11,311 nt of DNA from assembly GCA_031394045.1 (NCBI GenBank), contig JANMWN010000212.1, positions 1-11,311 on the forward strand. Direction: 5' to 3'. Below the pieces are notes generated by a model, which was not told the DNA's origin, made no database searches, and saw nothing but the letters and a program-made list of their open reading frames with translations. This document shows, piece by piece, positions 1 through 5,807 of this stretch (position 1 is its first letter; the number at the start of each line of letters is the position of its first letter). A program made the position numbers and the translations under genes. This stretch comes from JANYIP01 sp031394045. GTDB taxonomy: Bacteria > Actinomycetota > Actinomycetes > Prado026.

Positions 1-117
1 GTCGCCGACCCGCTGACGCTCTCGGCGACGCCGGTCCGGTACGACCGTCGCCCTCCGGCCGTGGGGGCGGACTCCGCCGAGGTCCTTCAGTGGCTGGCTG
101 ACGGCGAGCCGCGATGA
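1..117 (+). CDS. CaiB/BaiF family III CoA-transferase, C-terminal end only
   Basis: Frame 1 is open from the window edge to TGA at 115-117 and gives 38 residues. The segment LSATPVRYDRRPPAVGADS followed by EVLQWL matches the usual C-terminal signature of family III CoA-transferases (LSxTP, an aromatic or basic stretch, PPxxGxxTxEVL). The catalytic Asp region lies upstream of the window, so the substrate cannot be read directly. The stop overlaps the ATG of the GntR gene (ATGA, 114-117), so the two are almost certainly co-transcribed and translationally coupled. With the glutaryl-CoA dehydrogenase just beyond the regulator, the inferred role is CoA transfer to glutarate (for example from succinyl-CoA) in the cytoplasm. 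Family assignment from so short a tail is fairly secure; the glutarate substrate is inference from context. Confidence 0.7.
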   Translation, partial: VADPLTLSATPVRYDRRPPAVGADSAEVLQWLADGEPR

Positions 118-782
118 CTGGCGCTGACGAGTTCGAGCGACCGCCGACCTCGCAGGAGGCGGTGCTGGTCGCCCTGCGCCGAGCCATCGTCCGGGGCGAG
201 CTCCAGCCTGGCGAGCAGGTCCGCCAGGAAGCGCTCGCGGCCAGGTGGGGCGTGTCGAGGGTTCCGCTGCGCGAGGCGCTGAAGATCCTCGAGGGCGAGG
301 GCTCGGTCACGTACGCACCGCACCGGGGCTACTTCGTCGCGGAGCTCTCGCTGGACGACCTGCTCGAGGTCTACCGGATCCGACAGCTGCTAGAGGCCGA
401 AGCGGTGCGGGTCGGGCTGCCGGCGATGTCAGATCAGGCCGCCGCCGCCTTCGCCCAGGCTGTCGAGTCTTGCGAGCGGGCCGCGAAGGATGGCGATCTG
501 GTGGCGATGACCGAGGCCAACCGCGCCCTGCACTTCGGCCTGTTCTCGACGGCGGGGATGCCCCGCCTCGAACGCCAGATCCGGATCCTCTGGGACGCGA
601 CCGACGTCTATCGGTCGGTCTACTACGGCGACGCCGACAACCGGTCCCTGGTCGAGCGGGAGCACCGCGCGATCCTGGCCGCGGTCCAGCGACGCGACAT
701 CGAGGCGACGGTCCGACTGATCGACGAGCACCGTGACCACGCGGTCGAGCACATTCGTACGCTCCTCGCGCCGAGCGGCTGA
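114..782 (+). CDS. GntR family transcriptional regulator, FCD (FadR/VanR-type) subfamily
   Basis: A 222-residue protein with the two-part FCD-GntR layout. An N-terminal winged helix-turn-helix spans about residues 12-77, with LAARWGVSRVPLREALKILE at 41-60 as the recognition-helix signature. An all-helical FCD effector domain follows at about 80-217. Likely metal or ligand residues of the FCD pocket are seen as N136/H140, H184 and H206. The length fits the family. The ATG at 114 overlaps the stop of the CoA-transferase and has no strong Shine-Dalgarno sequence, which fits coupled translation. The gene converges on gcdH with only 10 bp between the stops. Inferred role: repressor of the CoA-transferase and gcdH, relieved by a glutarate-related ligand, acting at the palindrome at 2015-2028. 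The family is sure; effector and targets are inferred. Confidence 0.93.
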   Translation: MTGADEFERPPTSQEAVLVALRRAIVRGELQPGEQVRQEALAARWGVSRVPLREALKILEGEGSVTYAPHRGYFVAELSLDDLLEVYRIRQLLEAEAVRVGLPAMSDQAAAAFAQAVESCERAAKDGDLVAMTEANRALHFGLFSTAGMPRLERQIRILWDATDVYRSVYYGDADNRSLVEREHRAILAAVQRRDIEATVRLIDEHRDHAVEHIRTLLAPSG

Positions 783-792
783 CCTGCTGGGG

Positions 793-1968
793 TCAGCGGA
801 AGGCGGAGATCCCGGTCAGCGCCTGGCCGATCGAGAGCAGGTGGATCTCGCTGGTGCCCTCGTACGTCAGCACCGACTCGAGGTTGTTGGCGTGCCGGAG
901 CACGGGGTACTCCAGGGTGATGCCGTTGCCGCCGAGGATGGTCCGGGCCTCACGGGCGATCGCGATGGCCTCGCGGACGTTGTTCAGCTTGCCCACGCTG
1001 ACCATCGTCGGCGTCGCAAGGCCGGAGTCCTTGAGGCGCCCCAGGTGCAGGGCCAGCAGGTAGCCCTTCTGCAGCTCGAGCGCCATGTTCGCCAGCTTTT
1101 CCTGGGTCAGCTGGAAGCCGGCGATCGGTCGGTCGAACTGCTCGCGCGAGAGCGAGTAGGTGACGGCGGTCTCGATGCAGTCGCGCGCCGCCCCGAGCGC
1201 GCCGAAGATGATGCCGAACCTGGCCTCGTTGAGGCAGCCCAGCGGTCCGCCCAGCCCGCGCGCCTCGGGAAGCATGGCCGACGCGGGCAGGCGTACACCG
1301 TCAAGGACCAGCTCGCTGGTCACCGATGCGCGCAGGCTGAGCTTGTGCTTGACCGGGTTGGCGGCGAAGCCGGCTGCGTCGGTCGGGACGACGAAGCCGC
1401 GGATGCCGTCGTCGGTCTGCGCCCACACCACGGCCACATCGGCGACGCCGCCGTTGGTGATCCACATCTTCGTGCCGGTGAGCACCCAGTCGGTGCCGTC
1501 CTGCTTCGCCGTCGTACGCATGCCGGACGGGTTCGAACCGAAGTCGGGCTCGGTCAGGCCGAAGCAGCCGATGGCCTCGCCGGTGGCCATGCGGGGGAGC
1601 CACTGGTCCTTCTGCTCGTCGCTGCCGTACTTCCAGATCGCGTACATCGCCAGGGAGCCTTGGACCGAAACGAGTGAGCGGACGCCAGAGTCCACCGCCT
1701 CGAGCTCGATGCACGCCAGGCCGTAGGCGACGGCGCTGGTGCCTGCGCAGCCGTACCCCTCGAGGTGCATGCCGAGTACGCCAAGGCCACCGAGGCTGCG
1801 GGCCAGCTCACGCGCGGGCAGCTCGCCGGCCTCGAACCATTCGGCCACGTGCGGGCGAATCTCCCGGTCGAGGAAGGTGCGCACGGTGGAGCGGATGGCC
1901 CGCTCGTCCTCCGACAACAGGGAGTCGGCGGCGATGAGGTCGAGGGCGGCGACGGGAGCGGCGGCCAT
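793..1968 (-). CDS. gcdH: Glutaryl-CoA dehydrogenase (decarboxylating acyl-CoA dehydrogenase)
   Basis: An FAD flavoenzyme that oxidises and decarboxylates glutaryl-CoA to crotonyl-CoA, passing electrons to ETF; cytoplasmic. The 391 residues cover the complete acyl-CoA dehydrogenase fold. Substrate-specific residues of glutaryl-CoA dehydrogenase are present: E90, R97 and S98 within ELEAVDSGVRS, the equivalents of human E87/R94/S95 that hold the glutaryl carboxylate. The FAD-binding stretch CFGLTEPDFGSNPSGM, LGGNGI, and the catalytic Glu (E370) in TYEGTSEIH are also visible. The start is set at ATG 1968 because GGAG at 1975-1978 is six bases upstream of it; the in-frame ATG at 1974 directly abuts that GGAG and is unlikely. 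The gene faces the GntR regulator and has its own promoter and palindrome upstream. A closely related dicarboxylyl-CoA dehydrogenase is the main alternative. Confidence 0.9.
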   Translation of the reverse strand: MAAAPVAALDLIAADSLLSEDERAIRSTVRTFLDREIRPHVAEWFEAGELPARELARSLGGLGVLGMHLEGYGCAGTSAVAYGLACIELEAVDSGVRSLVSVQGSLAMYAIWKYGSDEQKDQWLPRMATGEAIGCFGLTEPDFGSNPSGMRTTAKQDGTDWVLTGTKMWITNGGVADVAVVWAQTDDGIRGFVVPTDAAGFAANPVKHKLSLRASVTSELVLDGVRLPASAMLPEARGLGGPLGCLNEARFGIIFGALGAARDCIETAVTYSLSREQFDRPIAGFQLTQEKLANMALELQKGYLLALHLGRLKDSGLATPTMVSVGKLNNVREAIAIAREARTILGGNGITLEYPVLRHANNLESVLTYEGTSEIHLLSIGQALTGISAFR

Positions 1969-1974
1969 GAGCAT

Positions 1975-1978
1975 CTCC
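1975..1978 (-). promoter_or_regulatory. Ribosome binding site deciding the gcdH start
   Basis: On the minus strand GGAG is followed by six bases and then ATG at 1968-1966. The other in-frame ATG (1974-1972) touches the GGAG with no spacer, so translation should begin at 1968. Confidence 0.7.
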
Positions 1979-1986
1979 GATGCAGG

Positions 1987-2007
1987 GGTCCGGATAAGTT
2001 CCGGACC
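1987..2007. repeat. 8-bp inverted repeat in the gcdH leader
   Basis: Perfect arms GGTCCGGA (1987-1994) and TCCGGACC (2000-2007) flank a five-base spacer. It lies between the predicted transcription start (near 2019) and the gcdH ribosome binding site. It could form an RNA hairpin in the 5' untranslated region or be a second protein-binding site. There is no U-tract, so it is not a standard terminator. Confidence 0.5.
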
Positions 2008-2014
2008 GGCTGGA

Positions 2015-2028
2015 TATTGGATCCAATA
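2015..2028. promoter_or_regulatory. Palindromic operator, probable GntR/FCD binding site
   Basis: TATTGGATCCAATA is a perfect 14-bp palindrome, notably A/T-rich for this sequence. Its core ATTGGATCCAAT is, from established knowledge, like the operator of VanR-type FCD regulators (recalled for Caulobacter VanR). It covers the proposed gcdH -10 element and start point, the position expected for repression by steric block. The FCD-GntR protein encoded at 114-782 is the natural candidate to bind it. Confidence 0.7.
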
Positions 2029-2053
2029 CTAGCGCATCGGCCGCGAGGGTCAG
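2026..2053 (-). promoter_or_regulatory. Candidate gcdH promoter
   Basis: Minus-strand CTGACC (2053-2048) and TAGTAT (2031-2026) are separated by 16 bp and match the -35 and -10 consensus at four of six positions each. The -35 element overlaps the cupin stop codon and the -10 overlaps the palindrome. The predicted start near 2019 leaves a leader of roughly 50 nt. This is prediction by eye only. Confidence 0.4.
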
Positions 2054-2424
2054 CGCGCGAGGACGTACAGCTTGCGGACGGGCTCAAGGATGTCCCAGCG
2101 CCCCGACCAGCCCTTGGGCAGGACGAGAACGTCGCCGGGGCCGAGGTCGACGCTGCGGCCACCGGCGTCGGTCAGCCGGGCCAGCCCGGCCAGGATGCGT
2201 ACGGTCTCGGTGTCCGGGCGCTCGACGATGCTCCAGCCGCCGGGGGTGCAGGCCCAGATCCCGACCTCGACGGAGTCGTCGGCGGTGGAGAACAGGATTC
2301 GCCCGGACATCCGCGGCTCGCCGGAGTCGGCGCCCGGACGCGGCCCCCAGTCGTCGAGCGGGCTGTCCAGCTGGTCCGTGGCGGCGCTGAAGAGAGGCGG
2401 GGGCACGGTCGTGGTGTCGTCCAT
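2050..2424 (-). CDS. Small cupin protein, DUF861/Cupin_3 (EutQ-like) type
   Basis: A 124-residue single-domain cupin. The diagnostic C-terminal half is visible: ETVRILAGLARLTDAGG (residues 73-89), then VDLGPGDVLVLPKGWSGRW (92-110), then EPVRKLYVL (114-122). This is the pattern of the Cupin_3/DUF861 family, whose members include ureidoglycine aminohydrolase-like and EutQ-like folds. The histidine-rich metal set of classical cupins is not evident, so catalysis cannot be assumed. The ATG lies nine bases after the stop of the second ABC permease and lacks a clear Shine-Dalgarno sequence, suggesting coupling to the transporter operon. Its role there is unknown. DUF861 cupins are also met beside FAD-dependent oxidoreductases like the one at the right end, but the two are far apart here. 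Confidence 0.8.
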   Translation of the reverse strand: MDDTTTVPPPLFSAATDQLDSPLDDWGPRPGADSGEPRMSGRILFSTADDSVEVGIWACTPGGWSIVERPDTETVRILAGLARLTDAGGRSVDLGPGDVLVLPKGWSGRWDILEPVRKLYVLAR

Positions 2425-2433
2425 GGCGTCAGA

Positions 2434-3057
2434 CTAAGACTGATGTTGCCCGCGTGGAGCTCCAAGGTAGGCGGTGACGCCGAGCCCGAGAAGTGAGGCG
2501 GCAGCGATCGAGGCGCTCGCGCTGCTGCCGGGAGCCAGCACGATTGCCCATGGCCGGACCTGTCGGTGCGCGTCCGTCCCGAGCAGCCAGGAGGCCAGCG
2601 GCAGCAGGACCACGGGCTGCCAGGCCGAGCCCCTGGGCAGCGTCGCGGCCGCCAGGAACGCGACCCCTGCCAGGATCGCGGTGTTGCGCCAGACCACGAC
2701 GGGATCGAATCGGACCCCGGCCGCCGCGACGCCGGCAAGGACCAGGGCGCAGCAGCCGAGGGCGCGCAGCCGCAGCATCAACGGGGATCGGGCCGTCAGC
2801 AGCTCGAGCTCGGAGCCGGCGTTGGCCAGCACTGCAGGGACGGCCAGCACGACCAGCGCGGGAAGCAGCGGCCAGAGCAGGGACTCGACGCCGCCACCCG
2901 CGGGCACGGGTACGGGCCCCTCCGGGATGACGAACCAGCCCGCGGCCGCGAGCAGCCCAGTCGCCACCAGCGGTCCCAACGACCAGCAGCGGCACCAGGT
3001 CAGGGCCCAGCGGATCTGGACCCAGCAAATGCTTGCGTACGCCCTCAGCGTCCGCAT
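2434..3057 (-). CDS. ABC transporter membrane protein (second permease)
   Basis: A 207-residue, very hydrophobic protein with about six predicted membrane segments (starting near residues 26, 58, 96, 122, 147 and 180) and almost no soluble part. The ATG overlaps the 3' end of the preceding permease by 13 bases, so the two are probably made together as a heteromeric membrane domain for the upstream ATPase. No family signature was recognised; the transporter role rests on topology and on its place in the operon. Its size resembles the small second permease of ABC-2-type exporters. The start is the first ATG after the overlap and has no strong Shine-Dalgarno sequence, which fits coupling. Confidence 0.75.
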   Translation of the reverse strand: MRTLRAYASICWVQIRWALTWCRCWSLGPLVATGLLAAAGWFVIPEGPVPVPAGGGVESLLWPLLPALVVLAVPAVLANAGSELELLTARSPLMLRLRALGCCALVLAGVAAAGVRFDPVVVWRNTAILAGVAFLAAATLPRGSAWQPVVLLPLASWLLGTDAHRQVRPWAIVLAPGSSASASIAAASLLGLGVTAYLGAPRGQHQS

Positions 3058-4262
3058 GCAGCCAGGTGGGCCATCGTGGCCTTGACCCAGGCGAGCTGTG
3101 CGGGAGTCTGTGGTCCGCGAACGATCGACGGGATGCTCGCGTCGTCCACGCTGATCGGGACCGAGCCGGCGTAGAGCCAGCTGATCATGCCGTTCCACTC
3201 GGTCTGCAGGGACGGGTCCTGGTCGATGGGGCACTTCTTCGACAGGTAGCTGTTGATCACAGCGAATCCTGCACCGTCGACCCGACCGAGCAGCAGGGTG
3301 CTCTCGATCGGGCCGACGGTGAGTCCGCCCGGGTTGACGTCCTGGGCGAACTTCGCGGGCACAGGGACCCCCGCCTCCGTGAGCCTGGACAGGTACGGCA
3401 GGAGCGCGGCGCGCGCCCCGGCGGCATAGCGGACGTACCCGGCAGAGACGCACACCTGCGGTGCGGTCCCCACGCAGACCAGCGCCTCGGGGGCCGGCTG
3501 GAGGCGGTTGGGACCTTGGGCGACCAGGATCGACGCTGTCCCGAGGACGAGGACCCCCGCCGTTGCCGCCGGCGCCAGCGAGGCCAGCGCTGCGGGCGTG
3601 CCGGACCAGGGTCGTGGCCGGCCGACCAGCAGGACCGCGAGCAGGACGACGGCAGCGAAGTACGCCAGCTGTGCCAGCGCGGGACCAACCCGGACCGAGA
3701 CGCCGATCATGGAGCCGGAGGCGCCACCCACCTCGATCAGGACCGTGGGACCGGAGACGTACAGCCAGAGGCTGAGCAGGAAGCAGCCGACTGCCGCGGC
3801 CGGCGCGGCCAGTACGTGACGGACCCACCAGCCGATGAGCAGGCCCACGGCGCACTCCGCCGCGAGCAGCCCCATCGCCGGGAGGACGGACGCGAGCGCC
3901 GCCAGCGGTGGTGCACCCGGAGTTCCGGCGACCCGAACGATGATGCCCACCGAGACGAGCCCCACCACGAAGACGAGCAGTCCCCACAGCAAGGTCGCGA
4001 GCCAGGTGACCGCGGCGACCCGCCGGGGCTGGGCGCCGGTGTCGAGCAGGTCGGCGGCTGCGGAGCAACGCCAGCCTTCCCAGGCAGCGACACCGGCCAG
4101 CAGGGGGCCGATCAGGATCGTCACGAAGTTGAACTGGTAGATCGCCCAGAACCACTCGTGCGCCCAGAGCCGCGGCCGGAGCGCGATGTGGGCCGCCACG
4201 ATGGCGAGCAGGACGGGCAGCGCGGGAAGCGCGGCCGATCGGCGCAAGGCGGTCCGGATCAT
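3045..4262 (-). CDS. ABC transporter permease with extracytoplasmic C-terminal domain
   Basis: A 405-residue protein. Seven membrane segments are predicted at about 11-28, 43-62, 83-110, 119-146, 149-170, 193-214 and 223-248. Basic loops after segments 2, 4 and 6 (for example QPRR at 78-81 and GRPRPW at 214-219) place those sides in the cytoplasm, so the final 150 residues should lie outside. That domain holds four cysteines (263, 271, 344, 403), starting with LVCVGTAPQVCVSAGY, enough for two disulfides. Similar tails occur in uncharacterised actinobacterial permeases; I believe they are named DUF7224, from memory only. The ATG overlaps the ATPase stop (ATGA, 4259-4262). Substrate and direction of transport are unknown. 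Confidence 0.8.
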   Translation of the reverse strand: MIRTALRRSAALPALPVLLAIVAAHIALRPRLWAHEWFWAIYQFNFVTILIGPLLAGVAAWEGWRCSAAADLLDTGAQPRRVAAVTWLATLLWGLLVFVVGLVSVGIIVRVAGTPGAPPLAALASVLPAMGLLAAECAVGLLIGWWVRHVLAAPAAAVGCFLLSLWLYVSGPTVLIEVGGASGSMIGVSVRVGPALAQLAYFAAVVLLAVLLVGRPRPWSGTPAALASLAPAATAGVLVLGTASILVAQGPNRLQPAPEALVCVGTAPQVCVSAGYVRYAAGARAALLPYLSRLTEAGVPVPAKFAQDVNPGGLTVGPIESTLLLGRVDGAGFAVINSYLSKKCPIDQDPSLQTEWNGMISWLYAGSVPISVDDASIPSIVRGPQTPAQLAWVKATMAHLAACGR

Positions 4263-5104
4263 GACAGGTCCCGCTGGACGACAGCGAGCAGGCCGCGCTC
4301 GATCGGTCTCGACCCTTGCGCCAGCCGCTCGCTGGCTGCTCGGTCCGCGGGTCCGTCGCCCTCGGCCTCGTTGTTGGCCTCGTTGTTGGCCTCCTTGTTG
4401 CCCTCTTTGTTGCCCATGTCGGTCAGCCCCTCTGGCGTGCCGTCGAAGGCCACCCGTCCGTGGTCGAGCACGATCACCCGTTCGGCCAGCAGCTCGATGT
4501 CCTCGGTCAGGTGCGTGCTCAGGATCACGAGCCGGTCGGTCGCCACCCGTCGCAGCAGGGCGCGGAACTCCACCCGGTGCTCGGCGTCCACCCCGGTCGT
4601 CGGTTCGTCGAGCAGGAGTACGCCGGGACCGTGCACGAGCGCCTGGGCGAGGTGGACCCGGCGCCGGGTGCCCCCGGACAGCTCGCCGAGCCGTCGTTCC
4701 TTCCAGCGCGACAGGTCGACCGCATCCAGCGCCTCGAGGACCCGGGTGGTACGTGTCTGCCGCGGCATCCCCTTGAGCCATGCCGCGTACTCGACCGCCT
4801 CGCCTACGCGCAGATGACCATGCTGCCGGGGATCCTGGGACAGGTACCCGGTGCGTCTGCGGATCTCGCGCAGCGAGCGGGCGGACGTCGGTGCCAGGCC
4901 GGCTACCGACACCTGCCCGTGGCTTGGTCGTCGCAGGGTGGCCAGCAGCCGGAGCAACGTGGTCTTGCCGGAACCGTTCGGTCCGGCCAGCACGACGATG
5001 CCCTGGCCGAGCTCGAGGCTGATGCCATCGATGGCCACCCTGCGGCCGTGGCGGACCACGAGGTCCACCACGGCCGCCGATGCGAGAGCTGGATCGCTGG
5101 TCAC
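4259..5104 (-). CDS. ABC transporter ATP-binding protein
   Basis: A 281-residue cytoplasmic nucleotide-binding protein. Motifs seen: Walker A GPNGSGKT (41-48), Q-loop Q90 in GYLSQDP, signature LSGGTRRRV (142-150), Walker B VLLLDEPT (162-169), D-loop region GVDAEH and H-loop H198 in STHL. All catalytic residues are present, so it should hydrolyse ATP and energise the two permeases. It resembles the ABC-2 (CcmA/DrrA-like) class, with a tail of about 50 residues after the core. That tail contains four copies of an Asn/Lys/Glu-rich tetrapeptide (232-247). The start is GTG at 5104, six bases after the stop of the exported protein, with a weak ribosome binding site, so coupled translation is likely. 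ATPase function is certain; substrate is not. Confidence 0.93.
   Translation of the reverse strand: MTSDPALASAAVVDLVVRHGRRVAIDGISLELGQGIVVLAGPNGSGKTTLLRLLATLRRPSHGQVSVAGLAPTSARSLREIRRRTGYLSQDPRQHGHLRVGEAVEYAAWLKGMPRQTRTTRVLEALDAVDLSRWKERRLGELSGGTRRRVHLAQALVHGPGVLLLDEPTTGVDAEHRVEFRALLRRVATDRLVILSTHLTEDIELLAERVIVLDHGRVAFDGTPEGLTDMGNKEGNKEANNEANNEAEGDGPADRAASERLAQGSRPIERGLLAVVQRDLS
4365..4412. repeat. 12-bp tandem repeat, four copies, inside the ATPase gene
   Basis: Units at 4365-4376 and 4377-4388 are identical (GCCTCGTTGTTG). The next two, 4389-4400 and 4401-4412, differ at one and three positions from it. The period is a multiple of three, so copy number can change without a frameshift. It encodes N[NK]E[AG] repeats in the ATPase tail and is strikingly A/T-rich against its surroundings. 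Confidence 0.9.
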
Positions 5105-5110
5105 CGTCGA

Positions 5111-5584
5111 TCAGTAGCCGAAGGAGACGATGGCGCGTCCGGAGCAGGAGTCGGGGACCGGCCAGCCGAGCTGCACGCAGGTGTAGATGGACGCCCGCGC
5201 GGCTGTCGCCCTGGAGTGCAGGGAGTTGTACATGAAGAACGTCACCGGCGTGTTCGAGTACGTGTACTCGGGGGACGTCTTGGTCCGGTCGTAGATGTAG
5301 CACGGCGCGGTCTGGCAGACCCACTGACTGGTCTCCCAGAAGTACTCGTCGGCGTTGGTGTAGACGGTGTTGTTGTCGTTGGAGGTGTCGTTGAGCCACA
5401 CCTTGACGGTGGCGTAGACGGCCCGGTCGTCGTAGAACGTTCCGTTGGAGGACGAGCGCACGATCCCGTTGTAGGAGGAGGTCAACGGTCCCCAGCTGAC
5501 GGCGGCCATGGCCGGCGAAGCGAAGGCGACCGCGGCGATGGTGGCTGCCGTGGTGACTGCGGCGGCGCGGAACTTGATCTTCAC
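5111..5584 (-). CDS. Small exported protein with four cysteines, unknown family
   Basis: A 157-residue precursor. A Sec-type signal peptide covers residues 1-27: KIKFR at the N-terminus, a hydrophobic core, and SPAMA before the predicted cleavage after A27. The mature part of about 130 residues has four cysteines (90, 95, 136, 147), is rich in Tyr, Trp, Asn and Thr, and ends in FGY. Predicted character: a disulfide-bonded, mostly beta extracellular domain. No lipobox and no membrane anchor are seen, so it should be released or held by a partner. The start is GTG 5584, with GGGGAG five bases upstream; a longer frame reaching to 5635 lacks such a site. It is the first gene of the ABC operon, six bases before the ATPase. 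Function not recognised. Confidence 0.8.
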   Translation of the reverse strand: MKIKFRAAAVTTAATIAAVAFASPAMAAVSWGPLTSSYNGIVRSSSNGTFYDDRAVYATVKVWLNDTSNDNNTVYTNADEYFWETSQWVCQTAPCYIYDRTKTSPEYTYSNTPVTFFMYNSLHSRATAARASIYTCVQLGWPVPDSCSGRAIVSFGY

Positions 5585-5589
5585 GTGTT

Positions 5590-5595
5590 CTCCCC
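5590..5595 (-). promoter_or_regulatory. Ribosome binding site of the exported protein gene
   Basis: Minus-strand GGGGAG with a five-base spacer to GTG 5584. It decides against the longer upstream ATG reading and gives a normal signal peptide length. Confidence 0.7.
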
Positions 5596-5605
5596 GTGGT
5601 CGTGT

Positions 5606-5622
5606 CCTCGCGACTTGCGAGG
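5606..5622. repeat. Stem-loop in the leader of the ABC operon
   Basis: CCTCGC (5606-5611) and GCGAGG (5617-5622) are perfect arms around a five-base loop, between the predicted promoter and the ribosome binding site of the exported-protein gene. A role in mRNA stability or translation is possible but not shown. Confidence 0.4.
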
Positions 5623-5649
5623 GGGCTAGGAACAAATCTGGTACAAGTG

Positions 5650-5678
5650 ATCATGCGCAGGACGCCTCGCCGGGTCAA
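5650..5678 (-). promoter_or_regulatory. Candidate promoter of the exported protein-ABC transporter operon
   Basis: Minus-strand TTGACC (5678-5673) and CATGAT (5655-5650) are separated by exactly 17 bp, matching housekeeping-sigma consensus at five and four of six positions. The implied leader is about 60 nt. It is the best promoter match I see in this divergent intergenic region. Confidence 0.5.
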
Positions 5679-5733
5679 GATCTACATCGGGTCGATTCGG
5701 TCATGCCAGCGTCGCGTGCGTGGGACCGCGTCA

Positions 5734-5739
5734 TACGAT
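5734..5739 (+). promoter_or_regulatory. Possible -10 element for the glycosyltransferase operon
   Basis: TACGAT fits the actinobacterial TAnnnT pattern and lies about 70 bp before the GTG start, but no convincing -35 element is present at the right distance. Weak candidate. Confidence 0.2.
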
Positions 5740-5755
5740 GCGGGCACCCTCACTC

Positions 5756-5795
5756 GATGCTGCCGGATGCAGCCGGATGCAGCCGGATGCTGCCG
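5756..5795. repeat. 10-bp tandem repeat, four copies, upstream of the glycosyltransferase
   Basis: Four units of GATGCWGCCG run without gaps: 5756-5765 (T form), 5766-5775 (A), 5776-5785 (A), 5786-5795 (T). The outer GCTGC and inner GCAGC blocks are complementary, so two hairpins with five-base stems can form (5759-5773 and 5779-5793). The array ends three bases before the GGAG of the ribosome binding site. Confidence 0.9.
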
Positions 5796-5798
5796 ACT

Positions 5799-5802
5799 GG
5801 AG
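5799..5802 (+). promoter_or_regulatory. Ribosome binding site of the glycosyltransferase
   Basis: GGAG followed by five bases and GTG at 5808-5810. This fixes the start and excludes the long in-frame extension upstream, which would translate the tandem repeat. Confidence 0.7.
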
Positions 5803-5807
5803 ATCCC

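Noticed and set aside
2434..4155. A 573-codon minus-strand frame through both permease genes
   Set aside because: Only its last 208 codons (from ATG 3057) have membrane-protein character. The upstream part is Arg/Gly/Pro-rich shadow of the first permease in another frame.
4364..4413. CRISPR-like or phase-variable locus from the short repeats
   Set aside because: Units are contiguous without spacers, and the 12-bp period preserves the frame, so neither a CRISPR array nor on/off phase variation is supported.
3033..4817. A 594-codon plus-strand frame opposite the transporter genes
   Set aside because: Composition is dominated by Arg, Gly, Asp and Gln with no recognisable domain, while the opposite strand carries clear ATPase and permease motifs.
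5585..5635. Longer N-terminus for the exported protein from ATG 5635
   Set aside because: The added Arg/Pro-rich residues would precede a normal signal peptide, and GGGGAG is correctly spaced only for GTG 5584.
3045..5678. An 877-codon minus-strand open frame suggesting one giant protein
   Set aside because: It reads the ATPase and exported-protein genes out of frame, and only its end from ATG 4262 is the real permease. Absence of stops is a high-GC artefact.
5508..5807. N-terminal extension of the glycosyltransferase to an upstream ATG
   Set aside because: It would translate the 10-bp repeats and the divergent promoter region. A good ribosome binding site precedes GTG 5808, where the conserved protein begins.
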